A stretch of 64,000 nucleotides of DNA, from the NCBI RefSeq assembly GCF_900116135.1, contig NZ_FOZX01000002.1:453959-517958 (forward strand). The letters are read 5' to 3'. The DNA is from Saccharopolyspora flava. Its GTDB lineage: Bacteria; Actinomycetota; Actinomycetes; Mycobacteriales; Pseudonocardiaceae. The notes beneath the pieces were generated by a model, which did no database searches, had not been told where the DNA came from, and was given only the letters and a program-made list of their open reading frames with translations. Below, piece by piece: positions 57,686-64,000 of this stretch. Position 1 is the stretch's first letter. Each line of letters opens with the position of its first letter. Position numbers and translations under genes: made by a program.

Positions 57686-59280
57686 ACCTTGCCCAGAACA
57701 CCGTCATCCCCGACGACAGCGTGATCATCAACACCAGCGTCTTCGCGGTGTTCGTGCTCATCACGCTGCTCATCGTCTACCGCGTCAGCAGCCGGGGCAG
57801 CGCCGGCGACTACTTCGTCGCGGGCAGCGCCTTCAGCGGCGTGCAGAACGGCGTCGCGCTCTCCGGCGACTACCTGTCGGCCGCGTCGTTCCTCGGCATC
57901 GCCGGTGCCATCGCCATCTACGGCTACGACGGCTTCCTCTACAGCATCGGCTTCCTGGTCGCCTGGCTGGTCAACCTGCTGCTGCTCGCCGAGCGCACCC
58001 GCAACACCGGCCGCTTCACCATGGGCGACGTGCTCAGCTTCCGGATGAAGCAGCGCCCGGTCCGCGCGGCGGCCGCGACCTCCACGCTGGCCATCACGAT
58101 CATGTACATGATCGCCCAGATCGCCGGTGCCGGTGGTCTGGTCGCGCTGCTGCTCAACGTGCACGGCCACTTCGGACAGATGCTCGTGATGGCGGGCGTC
58201 GGCGCGGTCATGATGGTCTACGTGCTGGTCGGCGGCATGAAGGGCACCACGTGGGTGCAGATCATCAAGGCCACCATGCTCGTGCTGTGCGCCGCGCTGA
58301 TCACGATCTTCCTGCTCGGCAAGTTCAGCTACAGCATGACCGAGCTGCTGCGCGCCGCCGCCGACAACAACCCGAACGGCCGCGCGATCTTCGCCCCCGG
58401 CGCCCAGTACGGCGAGTCCGACATGACCAAGCTGGACTTCATCTCGCTGTCGCTGGCCCTGGTGCTGGGCGTCGGCGGTCTGCCGCACGTGCTGATGCGC
58501 TTCTACACCGTGCCCAACGCGCGCGAGGCGCGGCGTTCGGTGGTGTGGGCGACCTGGACGATGGCGATCTTCTACCTCTGCACGCTGATCATCGGCTACG
58601 GCGCCAGCGCCCTGGTCGGCACCGACGCGATCCTGGCCGCGCCGGGTGCGGAGAACTCCGCCGCCCCGCTGCTGGCCTACGAGATCGGCGGCACCGTGCT
58701 GCTGGGCGTCATCTCCGCGGTCGCCTTCGCCACGATCCTGGCGGTGGTCGCGGGCCTGACGCTGACCGCGTCGGCCTCCTTCGCCCACGACGTCTACGCG
58801 AGCGTGGTGCGCCGCGGTGAGGTCGATTCCGCCCGCGTGGTGTGGGTGGCGCGCATCACGGCGCTGGTCATCGGTGCGGCGTCGATCATCGGCGGCATCC
58901 TGGTGATCGGGCAGAACGTGGCGTTCCTGGTCGGTCTGGCGTTCGCCTTCGCCGCCTCGGCCAACCTGTCGACGCTGCTGTACACGCTGTTCTGGAAGCG
59001 GTTCAACACCACCGGCACGCTGTGGGGCATCTACAGCGGACTGATCTCCTGCCTGCTGCTGGTGATCTTCTCGCCGGTCGTGTCGGGCGCCGAGGACTCG
59101 ATCATCCCGAGCGTCGACTTCGCGTTCTTCCCGCTGAAGAACCCGGGCATCGTCTCGATCCCGATCTCGTTCCTGTTCGCCGCCATCGGCACCTTCATCG
59201 GCAAGCCGGAGCGGGATGCCGAACGCCAGGCCGAGATGGAGGTCCGTTCCCTCACCGGTATCGGCTCGCGCACAGGCTGA
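57682..59280 (+). CDS. actP: Cation/acetate symporter, SSS family (ActP-like)
   Basis: 532 residues with about 13 membrane helices. The SSS family pattern appears early as GDYFVAGSAFSGVQNGVALSGDYLSAASFLG (sodium site residues). ERTRNTGRFTMGDVLSFR, LGVGGLPHVLMRFYTVPNAREARRSV and TLTASASFAHDVYASVVRRGE are typical of acetate permease ActP. It imports acetate and perhaps other short monocarboxylates with Na+. It is translationally coupled to DUF485. The operon ends at a strong hairpin. Confidence 0.92.
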   Translation: MNLAQNTVIPDDSVIINTSVFAVFVLITLLIVYRVSSRGSAGDYFVAGSAFSGVQNGVALSGDYLSAASFLGIAGAIAIYGYDGFLYSIGFLVAWLVNLLLLAERTRNTGRFTMGDVLSFRMKQRPVRAAAATSTLAITIMYMIAQIAGAGGLVALLLNVHGHFGQMLVMAGVGAVMMVYVLVGGMKGTTWVQIIKATMLVLCAALITIFLLGKFSYSMTELLRAAADNNPNGRAIFAPGAQYGESDMTKLDFISLSLALVLGVGGLPHVLMRFYTVPNAREARRSVVWATWTMAIFYLCTLIIGYGASALVGTDAILAAPGAENSAAPLLAYEIGGTVLLGVISAVAFATILAVVAGLTLTASASFAHDVYASVVRRGEVDSARVVWVARITALVIGAASIIGGILVIGQNVAFLVGLAFAFAASANLSTLLYTLFWKRFNTTGTLWGIYSGLISCLLLVIFSPVVSGAEDSIIPSVDFAFFPLKNPGIVSIPISFLFAAIGTFIGKPERDAERQAEMEVRSLTGIGSRTG

Positions 59281-59300
59281 CCTGCGCGAACGCACGTACG

Positions 59301-59336
59301 AGGGCGCCAGGGGACCACGTGTTCCCCTGGCGCCCT
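59301..59336 (+). terminator. Strong hairpin terminator of the DUF485/symporter operon
   Basis: A 14-bp perfect stem AGGGCGCCAGGGGA (59301-59314) with its complement at 59323-59336 and an 8-nt loop, 20 bp after the symporter stop. There is no long T-run, as is common in actinomycetes. Confidence 0.75.
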
Positions 59337-59576
59337 TCGTCGTTGCGCACCGCATCGCCCGAGGCCGCCCGCTCACTCACGAGAGGGGTTGGCCGGCCCT
59401 CCCGAACGCTGCGCGTCACCGCGTTTCGTGGCTGTCCCGCACGACATCGCCCTACCCGATCGGATACTGCTGTCGCCGACCTCCGATCCATAAACTGGGA
59501 ACCGGCCCGACCAGCAAGCACTCCTCGCCGAAAATCCGGTCGAGACAACGAACTGGCGGGGCCGTGGGGGTTCGTG

Positions 59577-59942
59577 ATGATGCGCAAGCTTCGGAACTAC
59601 CTGTTAGGCGTGGCGGTGGCCGCGATCGTGCCCATCACCGGGCTCGGAACCCACGTCGCGACCATCGCCCTCGAAATCAGGGACGCCCTGGTCCAGGCCG
59701 CGCACGCGGCCCCGGAGCAGGACAGGACCGACTTCCTCGCCTTCGGGACCCGGATCCGCTCCGAACCCGGCACCGCCGCATCGGTGCGCGGCATCGGAAA
59801 TCCGGGCGACACCGCGACGATTCACCGTCGCGTGGTCGGCGAGAGCATCGTGTGCGGTGACGGCCGAACCTTGTCCGAATGGGTCGACCTCACCAACGAG
59901 CGCAGCCAGATCTCAGGATTCGTGAGCGGCTGCTTCATCTAG
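59577..59942 (+). CDS. Small secreted or membrane-anchored protein with a TTA codon
   Basis: 121 residues from the ATG at 59577 with GGGGG upstream (GTG at 59574 and ATG at 59580 are near-equal choices). One N-terminal hydrophobic segment (LLGVAVAAIVPITGL) is a signal peptide or anchor. The rest is soluble, with two Cys (IVCGDG and SGCFI at the very end). Codon 10 is TTA (59604-59606), rare in such genomes and, in streptomycetes, dependent on the developmental tRNA BldA. I do not recognise the family. Confidence 0.6.
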   Translation: MMRKLRNYLLGVAVAAIVPITGLGTHVATIALEIRDALVQAAHAAPEQDRTDFLAFGTRIRSEPGTAASVRGIGNPGDTATIHRRVVGESIVCGDGRTLSEWVDLTNERSQISGFVSGCFI

Positions 59943-59990
59943 GAATCGCTGTCGCGGGTGCGGGACTCGCAGGTCCCGCACCCGCGCAGG

Positions 59991-61643
59991 TCAGCTCACC
60001 GCCGCGGCTGCGGCTCGTCCCGCTCGCCTGCCGGAGAACAGGCAGCCGCCCAGGAAGGTGCCTTCGAGCGCGCGGTAGCCGTGCACGCCGCCGCCACCGA
60101 AGCCGGCGACTTCGCCTGCCGCGTAGAGCCCTTCGACCGGTCGCACGCCGTTGGTGAGCACCCGCCCGTCCAGGTCGGTCTCCAGGCCGCCGAGGGTCTT
60201 GCGGGTCAGCAGGTTGAGCTTCACCGCGATCAGCGGCCCGGCCGCCGGATCCAGCAGGCGGTGCGGCTCGGCCACCCGGATCAGCTTGTCCACCGCGTAG
60301 CGGCGGGCCTCGCGGATCGCGTTGACCTGCAAGTCCTTTCCGAGCCCGGAGGCCACCTGGCGGTCGCGCTCGACGATGGTGCGCTCCAGCTGCGCGGCGT
60401 CGATGTGCCCGTCTCCCAGGCGGTTCATGGCCTCGGCGAGCTCGGCGACTCCGTTGCGGACGATGAAGTCCTCGCCGCGGCGGACGAATTCCATCACCGG
60501 CCCGGGTGTGGCTCCGCCGCCGCGCTGCAGCAGCTGGCGGACGCTGCGGCCGGTCAGGTCCGGGTTCTGCTCGGAACCCGAGAGCGCGAACTCGCGGCTG
60601 ATGATCTTGCGGTTGAGCACGAACCACGTGTGCTCGTGGCCGGTTCGGACGATGTGCTCCAACGTGCCCAGGGTGTCGAAACCGGGGAACAGCGGCGCGG
60701 GAAGCCGGTTGCCGTCGGCGTCCAGCCACAGCGACGACGGTCCGGGCAGGATGCGGATGCCGTGCTTGGTCCACACCGGGTCGTAGTTGCGGATTCCCTC
60801 GGTGTAGTGCCACATCCGGTCCGGGTTGATGATCCGGCCACCGGTCTTGGCCACCACCTCGAGCATCCGCCCGTCGACGTGGTCGGGCACCCCGGCGATC
60901 ATGTTCTTCGGCGGCTTGCCCAGGCGCTTCGGCCAGTTCTTGCGCACCAGCGGGAGGTTCCCGCCGATGCCGCCGGAGGTGACCACGACCGCCTGCGAGG
61001 CGAGTTCGAAGTCGCCCTTGGACTTGCGCGGCGTCGGCTGGCCGCGTTCGGCGTCGCTGGGGATGAGCACCTTGCCGCGCACGCCGGTGACGGCGCCGCC
61101 GGTGGTGACGAGCTCGGTGACGCGGTGCCGGAAGCGCAGCTCAACCAGGCCCTTGGCCTCGGCGGCGCGCACCCGGCGCAGGAACGGTTCGAGCACGCCG
61201 GGGCCGGTGCCCCAGGTGATGTGGAAGCGCGGGACCGAGTTGCCGTGGCCGTAGGCGAGATAGCCGCCGCGTTCGGCCCACTGCACGAGCGGGAAGAACT
61301 TCACGCCCTGGGCGGCCAGCCAGGACCGCTTCTCACCTGCGGCGAAGTCGACGTAGGCCTCGGCCCACTTGCGCGGCCAGTGGTCCTCGTCGCGGTCGAA
61401 GGCAGCGGTGCCCATCCAGTCCTGCAGAGCCAGCTCGTGCGAGTCGCGCACGCCGAGCCTGCGCTGCTCGGGCGAGTCGACCAGGAACAACCCGCCGAAG
61501 GACCAGTGCGCCTGGCCGCCGAGCGAGGCCTCGGGCTCCTGGTCGACGAGCACCACCCGGCGACCGGCATCGGCCAGTTCCGCGGTGGCGACCAGGCCCG
61601 CCAGGCCCGCTCCCACCACGATCACATCAGCGTCCAGCGCCAT
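59991..61643 (-). CDS. FAD-binding dehydrogenase, KstD/fumarate reductase-like
   Basis: 550 residues. DVIVVGAGLAGLVATAELADAG (Rossmann start) and VVLVDQEPEASLGGQAHWSFGG open the FAD domain. The last region GLYAAGEVAGFGGGGVHGYRALEGTFLGGCLFSGRRAG closes it. The pattern matches the uncharacterised FAD-binding dehydrogenase subgroup (PRK12834-type) of the fumarate reductase/KstD family, so a keto-steroid or other alicyclic substrate is possible but not shown. It is a single gene with its own promoter region facing the I36-like gene. Confidence 0.85.
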   Translation of the reverse strand: MALDADVIVVGAGLAGLVATAELADAGRRVVLVDQEPEASLGGQAHWSFGGLFLVDSPEQRRLGVRDSHELALQDWMGTAAFDRDEDHWPRKWAEAYVDFAAGEKRSWLAAQGVKFFPLVQWAERGGYLAYGHGNSVPRFHITWGTGPGVLEPFLRRVRAAEAKGLVELRFRHRVTELVTTGGAVTGVRGKVLIPSDAERGQPTPRKSKGDFELASQAVVVTSGGIGGNLPLVRKNWPKRLGKPPKNMIAGVPDHVDGRMLEVVAKTGGRIINPDRMWHYTEGIRNYDPVWTKHGIRILPGPSSLWLDADGNRLPAPLFPGFDTLGTLEHIVRTGHEHTWFVLNRKIISREFALSGSEQNPDLTGRSVRQLLQRGGGATPGPVMEFVRRGEDFIVRNGVAELAEAMNRLGDGHIDAAQLERTIVERDRQVASGLGKDLQVNAIREARRYAVDKLIRVAEPHRLLDPAAGPLIAVKLNLLTRKTLGGLETDLDGRVLTNGVRPVEGLYAAGEVAGFGGGGVHGYRALEGTFLGGCLFSGRRAGRAAAAAVS

Positions 61644-61877
61644 CGCCGACCTCCGCTATTACCGACGGGTAGTGAGGGACTTTATACCTCAATCGTGGTG
61701 TATCCGGCAGGGATGGCGAGTCGATCGAGCTCCGGACCGGAATGCGCTTCCACGCCTGCGAATCCACCCATAGGTGGTGTATCCACCGAATTCGCTGGAA
61801 TCGGTTGACGGGCGCCGCCAATCTTGCTGCAGCGATCGGAACGGATCGAAATCCCCGCACCGAGAGGAATTTCCACC

Positions 61878-62276
61878 ATGCTCAGCCACGCCCTCACCCA
61901 CCGGTTCAGGCCGTCCTTCGCGCTGGCCCTCGCGCTGTCGGTGGCGCTGTCGCTGGCGGCGCTGCTGGCGAGTCCACCGGCCGATGCCGACGAGGCCGAG
62001 AACCGCTGCGCCACGGGCTCTTTCTGCGTCTGGCCGGAGGCCGGGTTCGCCGGCGAGCCGCGCGAACTCGCGCTGCGCACCACCGGCATCGAGCAGTGCG
62101 TCGCGCTCGAAACCGATTGGGAGGTCAAGTCCTTCGCCAACAACACCGGTCATCCGGTGACCGTCTACCAGGACCCGCAGTGCGATGAGGAGGCCGATTT
62201 CGACACGCACCCAACGGGTTCCCAGACCCCGCAGGCCGGTTACGTCGCCCGGGCCATCAAGGTCTGGACTCACTGA
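61878..62276 (+). CDS. Secreted peptidase inhibitor I36-like (beta/gamma-crystallin type) protein
   Basis: 132 residues from the ATG at 61878 with GAGAGGAA upstream. A long Sec signal peptide with SFALALALSVALSLAALLAS ends near ADADEA. The mature domain NRCATGSFCVWPEAGFAGEPRELAL and CVALETDWEVKSFANNTGHPVTVYQDPQC is the I36/SMPI-like or crystallin-like Greek key with four Cys. Proteins of this type bind calcium or inhibit metalloproteases of competing organisms. Its 3' end overlaps the GT4 gene end by 7 bp. Confidence 0.85.
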   Translation: MLSHALTHRFRPSFALALALSVALSLAALLASPPADADEAENRCATGSFCVWPEAGFAGEPRELALRTTGIEQCVALETDWEVKSFANNTGHPVTVYQDPQCDEEADFDTHPTGSQTPQAGYVARAIKVWTH

Positions 62277-63355
62277 CGCGACGTCGCGGCCAGCCCGCGC
62301 ACCAGTTCCAGGAGTCGTTCGGCGGAGTGCCGCCAGGTGAACTTCGCCGCCTGGGTCCGGGCCGCCGCGACGAGGTCGGCGCGCACCCCGTCGTCCTCCA
62401 GCGCCCGCACGGCGTCGGCGAAGTGCTTCGGCCTCCCCGAGTCGAAGAACTTCGCGTGCCCGCCGGTGACCTCGTGGAAGATCTCCAGATCGCTGCAGAC
62501 CACCGGTGTCCCCGCGTTCATCGCCTCGATGACCGGCAACCCGAATCCCTCGTCCCGCGACGCCGTGACCAGCGCGCTCGCCCGAGCCAGCAGCCGCTGG
62601 TAGTCGTCCTCGCCGATCCCCCGCCAGAACACCACGTCCGCCCCCGGCGGCACCTGCTCGACCAGCTCGGCCTCGCGCTGCGGGGCGATGCGGCTGACCA
62701 GGTGCAGCCGGTATCCCGGGAGGAAAGCCATGCCCGCCAGCAGCGTTTCGACGTCCTTGTACGGCATGAACGAACCCATGTACACCAGCTCGCGCGCTCC
62801 ACCGGCCGCGGCATCCGGCAGCTCCTGCTGGGCCCGGGGCTGAGGTGCGTTGGGCACGACCACGACCGGCCGGCGGGTCAGCCGGTGGCGCTGGATGAGC
62901 CGCCGCGTGGTCTCGCTGACGGTCACCACCGCATCGGCCCGGTTGAGCATGACGCGCTGCGGCCAGAAGGCCTTGTGGTACAGCCGCCAGGCGATCTTCA
63001 CCGGCGTCGGCAGGAACCCGGGCGGTTCCGGGTGCCGGTAGTAGATGAGGTCGTGCAGCGTCAGCACCAGCCGGTAGTCGCGCCGGAACCCGCCGATGAT
63101 CTGCAGCGGGCTGAACACCACGTCGGCCCCGAGCCGGTTCAGGGTGCGCGAGAGCCACAGCTCGCGCGGCGAGAACGGGCTGTTGATCAGCACGTGCGGC
63201 ACGCCCTCGGGCAGCAGCTCCAGCTGCCGCTCGTCGTGGATCAGCATCGTCACCGGGTGCAGCTCGTGCAGCGCCTCGATGAGGCTCGCACCGTAGCGGC
63301 TGATGCCGTCGTGCTGATCGGTGCGCGTCCAGCGCGCGTCGACCACGAGGTTCAT
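62270..63355 (-). CDS. Family 4 glycosyltransferase
   Basis: 361 residues of GT-B fold. The N-terminal acceptor half contains DGISRYGASLIEAL and LVLTLHDLIYYRHPEPP. The C-terminal donor half has VYMGSFMPYKDVETLLAGM, DVVFWRGIGEDDYQRLLARASALVTASRDEGFGLPVIEAMNAGTPVVCSD (in pieces), which includes the E-x7-E motif. It transfers a sugar to a lipid, polysaccharide or secondary metabolite; the type is not readable. The ATG overlaps the stop of the hydrolase gene upstream (ATGA), so they form an operon. Confidence 0.92.
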   Translation of the reverse strand: MNLVVDARWTRTDQHDGISRYGASLIEALHELHPVTMLIHDERQLELLPEGVPHVLINSPFSPRELWLSRTLNRLGADVVFSPLQIIGGFRRDYRLVLTLHDLIYYRHPEPPGFLPTPVKIAWRLYHKAFWPQRVMLNRADAVVTVSETTRRLIQRHRLTRRPVVVVPNAPQPRAQQELPDAAAGGARELVYMGSFMPYKDVETLLAGMAFLPGYRLHLVSRIAPQREAELVEQVPPGADVVFWRGIGEDDYQRLLARASALVTASRDEGFGLPVIEAMNAGTPVVCSDLEIFHEVTGGHAKFFDSGRPKHFADAVRALEDDGVRADLVAAARTQAAKFTWRHSAERLLELVRGLAATSRQ

Positions 63356-64000
63356 CGGGTCTGCTCCGGGATCGCGGGCTTGCCGCGCTCGCCGCGGTTG
63401 AGGAACCGCTGGATCTCGGCCGCCGCGGCGTCCGGGGTCTCGTAGTGCACCAGGTGACCGACGTCGGAGATCACCACGAGCTCGGCATCGGGCAGCCGGC
63501 TCGCCAGCACGCGCTGCCCGGCCAGCGGAGCGATCTCGTCGTGCTCCCCGGCCACCAGCAGCACCGGCATCGGCAGCTGGTCGGCGTAGTCGGTCACGGT
63601 GTGGGTCACCGACGCCTGGAACGACTGGTTGACCACGGCCGGTGAGTGGAACCGGCTGAAGTGCCGCAGGTGGTTGTCGTCGATGAAGCCGCGCAGCTGC
63701 TTGTCCCGGGTCCGGGTCATCGCGCGGCTGGCCGCCAGCACCACCCAGCGGTTGGTCAGCAGCGACCGCCCGGCGCGGGAGGGCAGCCGCTCCCCCAGCG
63801 TGTAGTAGGCGGCGGTCAGCCCGGCCATCGCGGCGTGCGGTCCGCGCAGCGCGGACTGGGCGATGGGGTTGATCAGCACCAGCCGGCGGATCAGCGACGG
63901 GCGCATCGCCGCCAGACGGGAGGACACGATCGAACCGAAGGAGTGCCCGATCAGCACGATCGGCTGCTCGTCAGCGCCGAGCCGGCCGAGCAGTTCGAGC
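63352..64000 (-). CDS. Alpha/beta hydrolase, 5' end beyond the window
   Basis: The frame is open to the window end, so only the C-terminal 215 or so residues are seen. IGHSFGSIVSSRLAAMRP carries the nucleophile Ser. VLLVAGEHDEIAPLAGQRVL has the Asp and ISDVGHLVHYETPDAAAAEI the His. It is a standard alpha/beta hydrolase of the haloperoxidase/esterase type. It is the first visible gene of an operon with the GT4 gene. The start and any signal peptide lie outside. Confidence 0.9.
   Translation of the reverse strand, partial: LELLGRLGADEQPIVLIGHSFGSIVSSRLAAMRPSLIRRLVLINPIAQSALRGPHAAMAGLTAAYYTLGERLPSRAGRSLLTNRWVVLAASRAMTRTRDKQLRGFIDDNHLRHFSRFHSPAVVNQSFQASVTHTVTDYADQLPMPVLLVAGEHDEIAPLAGQRVLASRLPDAELVVISDVGHLVHYETPDAAAAEIQRFLNRGERGKPAIPEQTR

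Noticed and set aside
1-64000. CRISPR arrays, rRNA genes, insertion sequences
   Set aside because: No direct-repeat/spacer pattern, no rRNA-like stretch and no transposase was seen. The repeats found are palindromic or simple tandem units.

Overview
The window reads as chromosomal DNA of a high-GC Gram-positive actinomycete, most likely a Pseudonocardiaceae member (Saccharopolyspora or Amycolatopsis type; inferred from gene content, not from a database match). Signs of this are many GTG starts, a four-gene conservon (cvnA-D), DUF397 and DUF5753 genes, a DprE2-type reductase, a mycothiol-type TIGR03086 protein, NB-ARC/TPR regulators and several TetR-controlled cytochromes P450.

Layout. 0-5.6 kb: a GT-B-like protein, an NB-ARC/TPR (NLR-like) protein with an N-terminal RHIM-like motif, tRNA-Arg(CCT), and a RloA-RloB (AAA ATPase plus Toprim) pair. 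5.8-13.6 kb: secreted proteins, a TetR/P450 pair, an S33 peptidase and MerR regulator sharing a double operator, a PlsC acyltransferase, an Excalibur-type lipoprotein, and a non-coding stretch with three tandem hairpins. 13.6-29.7 kb: a PAS-GGDEF-EAL protein, TetR/CYP125-like P450/aldehyde dehydrogenase, a TetR/MmpL/YhgE export set, small enzymes, and three tandem paralogous membrane proteins. 29.7-30.5 kb: three DUF397 genes and the 3' remnant of a DUF5753 regulator.

30.5-42.9 kb is the most notable region. It is a DNA-modification and defence island: C5-cytosine methyltransferase; then a tightly overlapped operon of Z1 helicase-like ATPase, PD-(D/E)XK (DUF4420-like) protein, GHKL (paraMORC-type) ATPase, an unrecognised protein and a DUF6339-like protein; then Vsr endonuclease, a second GHKL ATPase fused to a C-terminal Ymh/HEPN-like domain, and an Mrr-type endonuclease with an AspBHI-like N-terminus. 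I infer that methylation marks self, Vsr repairs the resulting T:G mismatches, and the Z1, GHKL and nuclease proteins sense and attack foreign DNA or kill the infected cell. GHKL proteins linked to restriction systems were described by Iyer, Abhiman and Aravind (2008); this exact composition is, to my knowledge, not characterised.

43-64 kb: nucleoside hydrolase, VOC, AhpD-like and dienelactone-hydrolase-like enzymes; a three-gene operon ending in a second NLR with the same RHIM-like motif; DprE2; a DUF574 methyltransferase; the conservon; DUF485/acetate symporter; a KstD-like flavoprotein; a small I36-like secreted protein; and an operon of alpha/beta hydrolase (cut by the window end) and GT4 glycosyltransferase.

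Scattered between genes are families of short palindromes. The 16-bp core AGTTTTCATGAAAACT occurs five times, at three separate sites, with arms that change in a base-paired way. There are also 24-bp palindromic tandem repeats at 19.3 kb and the 75-bp hairpin repeats at 13.4 kb.
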